The notes beneath the pieces were generated by a model. That model was not told where the DNA came from. It saw nothing but the letters and a program-made list of their open reading frames with translations, and searched no databases. Below are positions 8,480 through 16,845 of a stretch of 64,000 nucleotides of DNA, piece by piece. A program made the position numbers and the translations under genes. The DNA comes from Flavobacterium sandaracinum (lineage in GTDB: Bacteria; Bacteroidota; Bacteroidia; Flavobacteriales; Flavobacteriaceae): positions 1 to 64,000 of the forward strand of contig NZ_SMFN01000004.1 in assembly GCF_004349135.1 (NCBI RefSeq), given 5' to 3'. Each line of letters opens with the position of its first letter. The stretch's first letter is position 1.

Positions 8480-8506
8480 CCCTAACTGGTTTGTGGGTTT
8501 AAAAAC

Positions 8507-8514
8507 TAAATTTG
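8507..8514 (+). promoter_or_regulatory. -7 element of the TonB receptor operon
   Basis: TAAATTTG fits TAnnTTTG, leaving a leader of about 55 nt to the ATG at 8576. No good -33 element is placed upstream; the operator repeats occupy that position, which suggests activator dependence. Confidence 0.55.
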
Positions 8515-8575
8515 CAGCAAAGTTATTTATAATAAGTCTAATTAAGAATAATTTTCATTAAAAATTTGTAAAAAA

Positions 8576-10810
8576 ATGACCAAATATCAACTTGTCTTTC
8601 TCCTGTGCTTAGTACTACAATACTCTGTTTTAAGTCAAGAAAAGAAAACTGAGATAAAAAAAACACAAGAACACGAAATATTAAATAATGTAGTAGTAAA
8701 AGGAAAATCACAAAAGAAAAAAGTAGAAACAAGTGGTTTTGCAGTAAACATTATTCAAACTAAGGAAGCATCGTTAACAAACTTAACAACTAATGAATTG
8801 CTTGACAGATCAGTTGGTGTACGTGTCAGACAAAATGGAGGATTAGGTTCAAATGTAGAATATAATCTTAATGGAATGTCGGGTAGTACTATTGGGATAT
8901 TTATTGATGGTATAGAAGTTTCTACTTATGGATCGTCCTTTAACTTGAATAACATACCGCCATCTATGATAGAACGTATAGAGGTTTACAAAGGTGTTTT
9001 GCCTTCTCATTTAACAGGCGATTATGTAGGTGGCGCCATCAATGTGGTCTTAAAGAAAGATGTCTCTCAAAATACTGCAAATGCGGCTATATCCTATGGA
9101 TCTTTTAACACCTTTCAAGCTGACTTAAGCGCTACTTACAGGGATAAAAAATCGGGATTGTCTTTTAGAGGATCTGGTTTTTATACCTACACGGACAATA
9201 GTTTTGAAACTTGGGGCAGATCTACTACTTACGTGAATGAACTTCAACAAATCATTAGACCCTATCGTGCAAAAAGATTCAACAATACTTACAAAGGGGT
9301 TGGAGGGCGTTTTGAAGTTGGCTATACGGATACCAAATGGGCTGACCAATTTTTCATTGGATATAATGGATCCAGCAATTATACTGAAATTCCTCACGGA
9401 ATAACAATGGCTGTTCCTTACGTAGGCCGATTTAATGAAACCGAATCTCATGCGCTTCTTTTGAATTACAATAAAAAAGATTTTCTAATTAAAGATTTGT
9501 CATTAACCGTAAATGCAGTTCGAAGTGAACGCAGCACCTACTTACAAGATACCGTTGGCTTCGCTTACAATTGGGATGGAACCATTCGAGAAATTATCGA
9601 ATTTGGTGAAAGAGTACCATTACAAACAAACGGTGGACAACAAGGCCAAAAAACAATAACCAATACAGACAGAAAAATCACCAACGCACGCTCCAACTTA
9701 GGCTATATGATTGCTAGCGGACATCGGTTTTCCTTAAATCATAAATACGAAGCAACAGATAGAAAAGATGAGGATTTATTGAATCCATCCTCAGGGGATT
9801 TAGCCACTAAAAGTCTTGTGTCCAAACATATTATTTCTATGAACTATGAAGCCGAAACATTCAACAGGAAATTAAAAACGAATTTTTTAGGTAAATACAC
9901 AACAAATCGTACCAATCAAACTAAATCAGAGATTGAAATAACAGACGGTACGAACACAATTGTAAAAAATAAGAGTACTACATCTAATTATAATTTTGGT
10001 TATGGTGCCACTATGTCGTATGCCGTAATGAAAAACCTTTTTATCATTGGCTCAACCGAAAACTCTTATATAATGCCTACTGAATCTCAATTATTTGGTG
10101 CTGCCGAAATTAATATTTTACCAAACCTTCTGTTAGAACCTGAAAAAAACATCAATTACAATTTAGGATTTCGCTATGAGGTAGTCGACTTTGGTTCGCA
10201 CAAAGTGTCCTTTTATGCCAATGCTTTTTGGCGAAATGGTTTCGAAAAAATCACTCAACAAGCCGTTGATGTGTCAGAAATCCAAGAGGAATCCGACGCA
10301 GACATTCAAACGACAAGATATGTAAACCTAGGAAAAACACAAGCTCGTGGATTTGAAGCCGAAGTTACTTATATCTATAAGAATAGGCTGAATGCTTCCT
10401 TTAACATCTCTCAATTCAACAATGTCTTTAAACAAGAAATTGACACAAATGGTACGCAACATTCATTTTTTGGACAACAAGTACCTAATGAACCTTTCTT
10501 CACTATGAATGCTAATTTCCAGTACCGCTTTAATGATGTGTTTCAAAAAAAATCCATCCTAAATACCTACTATAATACAGGATATGTAGGCAAATATTAC
10601 ACTGTCTGGGGACAGCCAGAATGGTCTGTGACTCCCAGTCAATTTACTCACGACCTCGGCATAAGTTATCGTTTTCCTTCTGGAAAATTAGTGGCTAGTA
10701 TGGATGTAAAAAACCTTACCAATGCAGAATTATACGACAATTTTAGAATCCAAAAGCCTGGCAGAGGCCTCTATTTCAAATTGAATTACACTTTTAATAA
10801 ATTTTTATAA
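8576..10810 (+). CDS. TonB-dependent outer-membrane receptor
   Basis: The 744-residue protein begins with a signal peptide (MTKYQLVFLLCLVLQYSVLS). A plug domain follows at about 35-160, with VVVKGK, a TonB-box-like start, GSNVEYNLNGM, IFIDGIEV, IERIEVYKGVLPSHL and GGAINVVLK. The rest is a β-barrel of alternating aromatic strands ending in FKLNYTFNKFL with a terminal aromatic-rich strand. It would import a scarce ligand using TonB energy. The PchR-like regulator and the DUF4374 partner favour an iron-siderophore or haem ligand, which is inference. No carboxypeptidase-like N-terminal extension is present, so it is not of the SusC type. Confidence 0.93.
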   Translation: MTKYQLVFLLCLVLQYSVLSQEKKTEIKKTQEHEILNNVVVKGKSQKKKVETSGFAVNIIQTKEASLTNLTTNELLDRSVGVRVRQNGGLGSNVEYNLNGMSGSTIGIFIDGIEVSTYGSSFNLNNIPPSMIERIEVYKGVLPSHLTGDYVGGAINVVLKKDVSQNTANAAISYGSFNTFQADLSATYRDKKSGLSFRGSGFYTYTDNSFETWGRSTTYVNELQQIIRPYRAKRFNNTYKGVGGRFEVGYTDTKWADQFFIGYNGSSNYTEIPHGITMAVPYVGRFNETESHALLLNYNKKDFLIKDLSLTVNAVRSERSTYLQDTVGFAYNWDGTIREIIEFGERVPLQTNGGQQGQKTITNTDRKITNARSNLGYMIASGHRFSLNHKYEATDRKDEDLLNPSSGDLATKSLVSKHIISMNYEAETFNRKLKTNFLGKYTTNRTNQTKSEIEITDGTNTIVKNKSTTSNYNFGYGATMSYAVMKNLFIIGSTENSYIMPTESQLFGAAEINILPNLLLEPEKNINYNLGFRYEVVDFGSHKVSFYANAFWRNGFEKITQQAVDVSEIQEESDADIQTTRYVNLGKTQARGFEAEVTYIYKNRLNASFNISQFNNVFKQEIDTNGTQHSFFGQQVPNEPFFTMNANFQYRFNDVFQKKSILNTYYNTGYVGKYYTVWGQPEWSVTPSQFTHDLGISYRFPSGKLVASMDVKNLTNAELYDNFRIQKPGRGLYFKLNYTFNKFL

Positions 10811-10828
10811 TCAAATTAAATCAATATC

Positions 10829-12220
10829 ATGAAAAAAAAAATGTTTAGAATAGCAGTACTTAGTACATTCATTACAGCCTTAACATTAGGAAGTTGTAGT
10901 AATGACGACAACAATGACACAGCAACGAATCCACCTACATCAGAAGCTATCCGTTGGATAACATTAACAGGATCTTTTCCTGATGCTACTGGAACTGCAG
11001 GAAATGGCGGTACTCGCGCTTTTGCAATTACACCCGAAAATGCTGCTAACCCCAATTATGAAGTGGATCTTTTTAAATTAAATGGTGCAGTTTACGTGGA
11101 AGGTTTTGCATTAAAATCCAGTCGTACTGCTCGAGTACAAGCCTCTGAAGACGGGAAATTTTTATACAACATTCAGTACACTGGCACAGAAGGTGGTGTA
11201 TTCAACAAATACAGTGTTACTGAAGCTGGAAAATATGAAGAAGTAGGTTTTGAATTGAATACTGCTACGATCTTAGGAACTTCACCTCGTTGGGTCAAAG
11301 CAGCAGAAGGTATTGGAGTTGGAGTTGCTTTTGGTGACGCTTTAGACCCCTACACAGGTAGCGCACCTAATTATACATACCGCCATCCGAAGGGACAAAT
11401 AAAAATTGCCAACATCGACTTAAATAATACTGCTATTACAAATACTGGAGTGATAAATGTAGCTCTTGGTAGTGAATTAGAGTCACAAGGATACCACGTT
11501 TGGAGAGCAGATGTTCCTGTTTTAAACCAAGCCAAAACGAAACTCTACATAGGTTTAGGTGTTAGAAGACATAATGTAAACGGAACAGTTACAACAAATG
11601 CAACAACAGGAGCTATTACTGGTTGGCAAACCACTACCGAAAGAAATATAGGCACACTTACCTATGTGGTAGATTACCCAAGTTTAAGAAATCCAAAAAT
11701 CATATCTTCTGAAAAAAGTAAAATAGACAATCTAGGATACCGAACATTAACACAATATGTGGGTACGGATGGTAACCTTTATCAAGCTACAGCAACATCA
11801 GGACCGGATATTTTACGCATCAGCAAAACAACTGATGAATACGATCAGACGTATCATTTTGACTTAAACACAGCTTTAGGTATAACTGGCGCAAGTATCA
11901 AATCTTGGAGATACGTTAAAGATGGAGTTGGAGTTGTATTGTACACTACAACAAGTGCAGCAGGTGGTTACTTGGCTCTAATAAATCTAAATGACAAAAC
12001 AGCTACTAAATTAACAACTGAAATTGAAACAGATGCGGCATTGTCTACAACATTAGGTCAATTCCAAAACATTGGTGTGGTTGGTGATAATGTTTATGTG
12101 CCACTAACACCAGCTGGAAAAGACGGTACTATTTATATTGTAAACTACAAAACTAAAGCAATTACAAAAGGAGCTAGATTAAAAGCAGCTTCAGGTAGTT
12201 TTTATTTGGGATCTTATTAA
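10829..12220 (+). CDS. DUF4374 domain-containing lipoprotein
   Basis: The 463-residue product carries a lipoprotein signal (ALTLGSC, Cys at about residue 23) followed by an acidic SNDDNNDT linker that suggests surface or outer-membrane anchoring. The rest reads as a repetitive β-propeller-like protein with the features of DUF4374, a family usually encoded beside TonB receptors in Bacteroidetes iron-uptake loci. It starts 18 nt after the receptor stop, so the two share an operon. The PepSY reductase-like gene that often comes third is absent here. Its exact role, perhaps ligand capture at the cell surface, is not established. Confidence 0.8.
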   Translation: MKKKMFRIAVLSTFITALTLGSCSNDDNNDTATNPPTSEAIRWITLTGSFPDATGTAGNGGTRAFAITPENAANPNYEVDLFKLNGAVYVEGFALKSSRTARVQASEDGKFLYNIQYTGTEGGVFNKYSVTEAGKYEEVGFELNTATILGTSPRWVKAAEGIGVGVAFGDALDPYTGSAPNYTYRHPKGQIKIANIDLNNTAITNTGVINVALGSELESQGYHVWRADVPVLNQAKTKLYIGLGVRRHNVNGTVTTNATTGAITGWQTTTERNIGTLTYVVDYPSLRNPKIISSEKSKIDNLGYRTLTQYVGTDGNLYQATATSGPDILRISKTTDEYDQTYHFDLNTALGITGASIKSWRYVKDGVGVVLYTTTSAAGGYLALINLNDKTATKLTTEIETDAALSTTLGQFQNIGVVGDNVYVPLTPAGKDGTIYIVNYKTKAITKGARLKAASGSFYLGSY

Positions 12221-12240
12221 GTCCTGATTGTGCAAAAATA

Positions 12241-12267
12241 AACCCCGAAAATTCGGGGTTTTATGTT
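12241..12267 (+). terminator. Terminator of the receptor/DUF4374 operon
   Basis: CCCCGAA (12243-12249) pairs with TTCGGGG (12252-12258), followed by TTTTATGTTTT. It begins 21 nt after the DUF4374 stop. Confidence 0.85.
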
Positions 12268-12475
12268 TTAAAAAACGAACTTAAGCAATAAGAATAAAAC
12301 AATGTCACATTTTTTTTACCACATAAGTCATAAAAGTTTAAGTTTCACTCGTGTTGAGCTTATATAACTTAAGTAACAATAAGGTCATTTAAGGTTTAAT
12401 ACTTACATGACTTATATGTTAAAAATTATTCCACTCATTTTATAGTGCGACATTAAATATTTCCAACTAATTAGA

Positions 12476-13189
12476 TTACATAAAACTCAGAATCTCTTTC
12501 TTGAAAGCATCGTATTCGCCTTGTAAAATCAATCCGTTGTCCAATAATTTTTTATAATTCTGCAATTTTTCAAAAAGTTCATCTTGTGATAAATCACTTA
12601 AAGATTTGTCTTTTGGATTTGTTGAAATCTCTTGAAATTCTTGATTTTCAGCAATGAAATTGGGTTGTGAAACTGGCATTATTTGAGCAAAATCGATAAC
12701 TTCTTCGGTTTCCATTTCTTCAATAATCTCCACTTCTTCTTCTATCGAAATCACAGGAACTTCATCAATAATTGTCGCATTTAATGCGGAACCACTTTTC
12801 AATATATCCAATTGTTCTTTAGCATACGTAAAAATCTTTCGCGCTTGAATTTTAGGAATATAATCAATGTAAACCTCCATATTCGTTCGAGTTGTAAATG
12901 AAAACTCAGAACCCAAAATATTTTCTTTCACAAAAGTACCTTCAATCTCGTCCCAAGTGTAATCAATAAAATTCATCGAAAGTCCCAGATTTTTAGGCTG
13001 ACAGATGATAATTCTTTTATTCGTCATCACAATACTATCTGGCAAAACAGTAATCGCTGGTTTCTTTTGAACAGCGATATACCCTATTTCTTCATTCTTC
13101 ATCAATAAATCACTCAATTTTGAAGCGATTTTTTCAATGGCTTTTGGATCTTGTTCTTCGTTTAAAAACTTTTTAAATTGTTCTTTCAT
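12476..13189 (-). CDS. PH-domain protein with C-terminal SHOCT-like motif
   Basis: The 237-residue protein has a bacterial PH-like domain at about 45-135 (IVMTNKRIIICQP, then IDYTWDEIEGTFVKENI and YIDYIPKIQARKIF). An acidic linker follows, then a SHOCT-type end (LFEKLQNYKKLLDNGLILQGEYDAFKKEIL). SHOCT modules are short oligomerisation or membrane-association tails of unknown detailed role. No signal peptide is seen. It is the last gene of the leftward run from ruvC, 68 nt after the MmcQ-like gene. Confidence 0.75.
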   Translation of the reverse strand: MKEQFKKFLNEEQDPKAIEKIASKLSDLLMKNEEIGYIAVQKKPAITVLPDSIVMTNKRIIICQPKNLGLSMNFIDYTWDEIEGTFVKENILGSEFSFTTRTNMEVYIDYIPKIQARKIFTYAKEQLDILKSGSALNATIIDEVPVISIEEEVEIIEEMETEEVIDFAQIMPVSQPNFIAENQEFQEISTNPKDKSLSDLSQDELFEKLQNYKKLLDNGLILQGEYDAFKKEILSFM

Positions 13190-13257
13190 AGGTTATGCTG
13201 CATTTATTTCAGTACGTATTTATAATTTTATTCTGAATTTCTTCGCAAAAGTAATGC

Positions 13258-13629
13258 CTAATTTTCTAATTCCTGAATTTCACTTTGCAATTTCTTTGTT
13301 AAACTTTTGAAAACCAATCCGTAGGAATGATCGATCAATTCTTTGACCAACACATCCGAAACTGATTCATTTACAGCCATTGTATTCCAATGGGTTTTGC
13401 TCATGTGAAAACCAGGTTGAATGTCATCATATTCAGCACGCAATTCCTCAGCACGCTCTGGGTCACATTTTAAATTAACGGATGACTGTCCTTTTTCCCA
13501 TTGACTTAAAGACGACAAGGCAAACATTTTACCACCCACTTTAAAAACTAAAGTATCTTCATCAAAAGGAAAATGTTCCGTCACTCCTTTTTTAGACAAG
13601 CAATATTCGTAGTACGTTTCTAAGTTCAT
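13258..13629 (-). CDS. MmcQ/YjbR family protein
   Basis: The 123-residue protein fits the MmcQ/YjbR family of small proteins with a CyaY-like fold (double-wing DNA-binding in some reports). Seen are YYEYCLSKKGVTEHFPF at the start, DTLVFKVGGKMFALSSL in the middle, and GFHMSKTHWNTMAV with a C-terminal LIDHSYGLV. The cellular role is unknown. It starts 9 nt after the stop of the cyclase gene, indicating co-transcription. Confidence 0.88.
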   Translation of the reverse strand: MNLETYYEYCLSKKGVTEHFPFDEDTLVFKVGGKMFALSSLSQWEKGQSSVNLKCDPERAEELRAEYDDIQPGFHMSKTHWNTMAVNESVSDVLVKELIDHSYGLVFKSLTKKLQSEIQELEN

Positions 13630-13638
13630 CTTATGAAA

Positions 13639-14424
13639 TTAACTTAATTCATCATTTAAAACAGCATACAAAACCGGTTTACTCGGACTCGCATCATTCT
13701 CAAAAGATGTAATTTGTAAATTCAACAAATAAGTACCATCTTTCACTTCGTCAGGTACATAAATCATCTCAGTAATCGTGCAATCCAATCGCGCATCAGC
13801 ATTCAGATTATTGACATCTTTGACATTCCAAAAGGCTTTGTGTGCCAACAATTTTCCTTCATCTTTTTCTTTATCAACACTTGGCAAATCAATCAGTAAA
13901 TGTTTAATCCCACTTTCGCAAATGAACAACGCAGCCTCTTCCGAAAGATAAGGCGGATTCGTATTTGAATATTTTAAAGACTTTTTTATTTTAAAATTAG
14001 GAAGTGTTCTAATGATTAGGGCTTCTTTTGGAACACCTAACTTCAATGTCACATCGAGCGCATTCAAGATATTGTCCAATGTAATCACCAAGTCTTCACC
14101 TTGCAGTTCCGGCACAACCGAAATCAATTCAGCCAGAAAGAAAAACTGTTTCAACGACTGATTAATGCTATAAAATTCGCGTGTAATATGCCCCAAACAT
14201 TCAGTGTGAGTTCCATGTCCGTGTGGATTGAAGAAAATATTATTAAAGTTTGTCGAGGATTTCCCTTCTGAAACTTTACCTATCCAATCTCCAAAAACTA
14301 CGGGTTCAATTACTGGTTTCTCGATATACCAAGCAATAGGATTTTCATCTGTATTCGTCAATGGAATCGAAATATCAATGGGTTTTGATAAGTCGACTTC
14401 GAAATTGTTGATTTTTGCTTTCAT
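13639..14424 (-). CDS. Cyclase family (kynurenine formamidase-like) metal hydrolase
   Basis: The 261-residue protein belongs to the cyclase/KynB-like family. It opens with VDLSKPIDISIPL and carries the metal-site region NPHGHGTHTECLGH (about 66-79), a variant of the HxGTHxDxPxH motif with Glu in place of Asp. Members hydrolyse formamides or cyclise polyketides; the substrate here cannot be told from sequence. No other kynurenine pathway gene is nearby. It is followed closely by the MmcQ-like gene, and upstream lies an inverted-repeat-bounded GxxExxY gene that appears to have separated it from hemW. Confidence 0.8.
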   Translation of the reverse strand: MKAKINNFEVDLSKPIDISIPLTNTDENPIAWYIEKPVIEPVVFGDWIGKVSEGKSSTNFNNIFFNPHGHGTHTECLGHITREFYSINQSLKQFFFLAELISVVPELQGEDLVITLDNILNALDVTLKLGVPKEALIIRTLPNFKIKKSLKYSNTNPPYLSEEAALFICESGIKHLLIDLPSVDKEKDEGKLLAHKAFWNVKDVNNLNADARLDCTITEMIYVPDEVKDGTYLLNLQITSFENDASPSKPVLYAVLNDELS

Positions 14425-14434
14425 AGTTTTTTTT

Positions 14435-14473
14435 ACCGCAAAGGGCGCAAAGGTTTACGCAAGGCTCGCAAAG
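14435..14473. repeat. Left inverted repeat of the GxxExxY unit
   Basis: This 39-bp stretch (ACCGCAAAGGGCGC..., ending CTCGCAAAG) matches the reverse complement of 14868-14906 at 33 of 39 positions, including 17 identical bases in a row in the centre. It is built of GCAAAG-like units. It sits 7 nt from the GxxExxY stop. Confidence 0.8.
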
Positions 14474-14479
14474 TCGTGA

Positions 14480-14857
14480 TTAAAGATTATTTACAATTCT
14501 TTTTATTCCATCTTTTATCAAAACAACATTAAAATTTATAAGCAAACCTAACTTACAATCAGTCAATTTCAGATATGTTAATAACTGAGCAAAATGAATG
14601 TCGTTTAAAGCATCCACCGATTTTATTTCTAAAATCAATTTATCCTCAACAATAATGTCAATTCGGTAACCAATATCTAATTTGACCTCTTCATAAACCA
14701 AAGGCAGGGACTTTTGTTTTACAACATTCAAACCCAATTTCTTCAGTTCATAATACAGACATTCTTCATAGGCGCTCTCTAATAATCCTGGCCCAAGTCC
14801 CTTATGAACTCTCAAAGCACAATCAAATACAATTCTAGATAATTCATTTTCAGTCAT
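14480..14857 (-). CDS. GxxExxY protein
   Basis: The 125-residue protein has the name-giving motif G-L-L-E-S-A-Y at residues 24-30, preceded by RVHKGLGPG. A nuclease-like core follows: GYRIDIIVEDKLILEIKSVD, reminiscent of the D-ExK motif of PD-(D/E)xK enzymes, then HFAQLLTYLKLT and a C-terminal GLLINF. Family function is not established; a nuclease activity is inferred from the D...E-x-K pattern. The gene is enclosed by 39-bp inverted repeats and interrupts an otherwise tight leftward gene run, suggesting it arrived as a unit. Confidence 0.9.
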   Translation of the reverse strand: MTENELSRIVFDCALRVHKGLGPGLLESAYEECLYYELKKLGLNVVKQKSLPLVYEEVKLDIGYRIDIIVEDKLILEIKSVDALNDIHFAQLLTYLKLTDCKLGLLINFNVVLIKDGIKRIVNNL

Positions 14858-14867
14858 ACTAATATAT

Positions 14868-14906
14868 CTTTGTGAACTTTGCGTAAACCTTTGCGAACCT
14901 TGCGGT
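14868..14906. repeat. Right inverted repeat of the GxxExxY unit
   Basis: This is the 39-bp partner of 14435-14473 (33/39 identical in inverted orientation). It begins 10 nt upstream of the GxxExxY start codon and ends 7 nt from the hemW stop codon, so it fills the whole gap. Confidence 0.8.
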
Positions 14907-14913
14907 TGAATAA

Positions 14914-16128
14914 TTATTCCAAATTTAAGTAAAATAAGTCTGATGCTATTCCATCGGTCAAAAACTTTCCTTTTGCTGTTGGTTTTAAAATCTTCTCGAT
15001 ACTATTCTGCCTAAAAGCAGAATCACTCGAAGTGACGATTTCAAGTAAATCATCATCAAGGAATTTTTGAGATTGTTTATGGAGATAATTCAAATATTCA
15101 CTTCCAAATTCGGTTTCAATTCTATCCAAAGAAACGCCCCAAATCGTTCGCAAACCCGTCATAATATATTCATTATACCGATCGGTAATCGAAAGAATTT
15201 CAGTTTCAATTGGCAATTTATTTTCTTGAATAGATTTTAAATACAGCGTATTATTCGACACATTCCAACTCCTCGAAATACCATCATAACTGTGCGCCGA
15301 AGGACCAATTCCAATGTATTTTTTTCCTAACCAATACGCCGAATTGTTCTTAGAAAAATAGTTTTCCTTACCAAAATTTGATAACTCATAGTGAATAAAA
15401 TCATTCGCTTCAAGCATTTCGACCAAAATAGCGAAATGTTCTTGCGCGACTTCGTCTTTAGGCGCTGCAATTTTCCCTGTCTGAATGAGTTTATTCAAAG
15501 CCGTTTTAGGCTCTACCGTCAAGGCATAACTCGAAATATGTGGGATACCAAAGCTCAAGGCTGTTTCAATATTTTGTTTCCATTTCTCATTGGTCATTCC
15601 GGGAATTCCGTAAATTAAATCAAGGGAAATATTGTCAAAATACTGAGTTGCTTCTTCCAAACATTTTTTGGCTTCCGCCGAATTATGAGCGCGATTCATC
15701 ATCTTCAGGTCGTCTTCAAAAAACGATTGAATCCCGATGGAAAGTCGATTGATTCCGATAGAACGATACGCTTCAAAAATTGTTCTCGACTGCCCTAGAA
15801 CTGACAAAGTAGTCAAATCATCAGGATTGGCTTCAAGTGTGATTTCGGGATTTGGAGCCACAGTATAATTTTCATAAACCGTATCAATCAGAAATTTCAA
15901 ATCAGAAATCTGCAAAACAGAGGGCGTTCCTCCTCCAAAATAAATGGTTTCAATTTGGGTGGCACTTCGAGCGGAGTCGAGAAGCAAAAACTCGTTTTTA
16001 CGCATTTGAATTTCTTTGGCAATAGCCAAAACCATTTCTTCTTTCTTCTTCATCGAAGTCGAAAAATGGAAATCGCAGTAATGACACGCCTGCGTACAAA
16101 AAGGGATATGAATGTAGATTCCGCTCAT
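14914..16128 (-). CDS. hemW: HemW-like radical SAM protein
   Basis: The 404-residue protein begins IYIHIPFCTQACHYCDFHF, with the radical SAM CxxxCxxC motif at Cys11, Cys15 and Cys18 followed by Phe20. It continues with IETIYFGGGTPSVL and TLEANPDDLT, then the HemW C-terminal domain. HemW was long annotated as oxygen-independent coproporphyrinogen oxidase but is thought to insert haem into target proteins. It lies 62 nt after ruvC in the same direction; the gap carries an inverted repeat (16134-16190). Confidence 0.92.
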   Translation of the reverse strand: MSGIYIHIPFCTQACHYCDFHFSTSMKKKEEMVLAIAKEIQMRKNEFLLLDSARSATQIETIYFGGGTPSVLQISDLKFLIDTVYENYTVAPNPEITLEANPDDLTTLSVLGQSRTIFEAYRSIGINRLSIGIQSFFEDDLKMMNRAHNSAEAKKCLEEATQYFDNISLDLIYGIPGMTNEKWKQNIETALSFGIPHISSYALTVEPKTALNKLIQTGKIAAPKDEVAQEHFAILVEMLEANDFIHYELSNFGKENYFSKNNSAYWLGKKYIGIGPSAHSYDGISRSWNVSNNTLYLKSIQENKLPIETEILSITDRYNEYIMTGLRTIWGVSLDRIETEFGSEYLNYLHKQSQKFLDDDLLEIVTSSDSAFRQNSIEKILKPTAKGKFLTDGIASDLFYLNLE

Positions 16129-16133
16129 TTATT

Positions 16134-16186
16134 AGTTTTCAGTCGCAGTGGCAGTTTCCAGTTACTGAGACTGAAAACTGCGACTG
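16134..16186. repeat. Intergenic inverted repeat between ruvC and hemW
   Basis: AGTTTTCAGTC (16134-16144) is the exact reverse complement of GACTGAAAACT (16169-16179), and CAGTCGCAGT is mirrored by ACTGCGACTG (16177-16186). The element occupies nearly the whole 62-nt gap and is one of several short inverted-repeat families in this window. Confidence 0.7.
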
Positions 16187-16190
16187 CAAA

Positions 16191-16745
16191 CTATTTTTTA
16201 ATTCTATTTTCATTATTTTTCACAAAAGCATCCCAACCGGTATAACTTTTCTCACCAACCACTTTTCCAGAATTGAAAAAATGACAAACTGCAGCGGCCA
16301 ATCCGTCCGTACTATCGAGGTTTTTAGGCAACTCTTTAAGACCTAAAAGCTGTTGAAGCATTTTAGCAACTTGTTCTTTGCTGGCGTTTCCGTTTCCGGT
16401 AATCGCCATTTTTATTTTCTTAGGTTCATATTCTGTAATCGGGATATCTCTTGAAAGCCCCGCCGCCATGGCCACTCCTTGTGCACGTCCCAACTTTAAC
16501 ATCGATTGTACGTTTTTACCAAAGAAAGGTGCTTCGATTGCAATCTCATCTGGATTGTGTGTATCGATTAACTCAATGGTGCGTTCAAAAATGATTTTCA
16601 GTTTTTGATAATGGTTATCGTATTTGGACAATTGCAATTCATTCAATTGCAAAAACTCCATTTTTTTATTGACAATTTTTATCAATCCAAAACCCATAAT
16701 TGTGGTTCCAGGGTCAATTCCTAATATGATGCGTTCGTTTGACAA
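16191..16745 (-). CDS. ruvC: Crossover junction endodeoxyribonuclease RuvC
   Basis: RuvC resolves Holliday junctions with RuvAB during recombination and repair. The 184-residue protein has the catalytic start ILGIDPGTTIMGFGLI (Asp11), the acidic strand DEIAIEAPFFGKN and the C-terminal DSTDGLAAAVCHFFN, which carries the last acidic residues. The start codon is TTG at 16745; no in-frame ATG lies upstream before a stop, and the encoded MSNERIILGID fits the family's N-terminus. It heads the leftward run that includes hemW. Confidence 0.95.
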   Translation of the reverse strand: MSNERIILGIDPGTTIMGFGLIKIVNKKMEFLQLNELQLSKYDNHYQKLKIIFERTIELIDTHNPDEIAIEAPFFGKNVQSMLKLGRAQGVAMAAGLSRDIPITEYEPKKIKMAITGNGNASKEQVAKMLQQLLGLKELPKNLDSTDGLAAAVCHFFNSGKVVGEKSYTGWDAFVKNNENRIKK

Positions 16746-16821
16746 AAGATTTGTTTAAAGTTTAAGGTTTAAAAGTTTTATTTGTTATTTTACAGATTCC
16801 TATTTATTAACACTAACAATT

Positions 16822-16844
16822 CCCCCTTCGGGGGCTAGGGGGCT
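16822..16844. repeat. CCCCCTTCGGGGG repeat (family C) abutting a start codon
   Basis: A perfect CCCCC-TTC-GGGGG hairpin is followed by CTAGGGGGCT, and one base later by the ATG at 16846. It belongs with the GC-rich elements at 17776, 33835 and 37285. Confidence 0.65.
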
Positions 16845-16845
16845 C

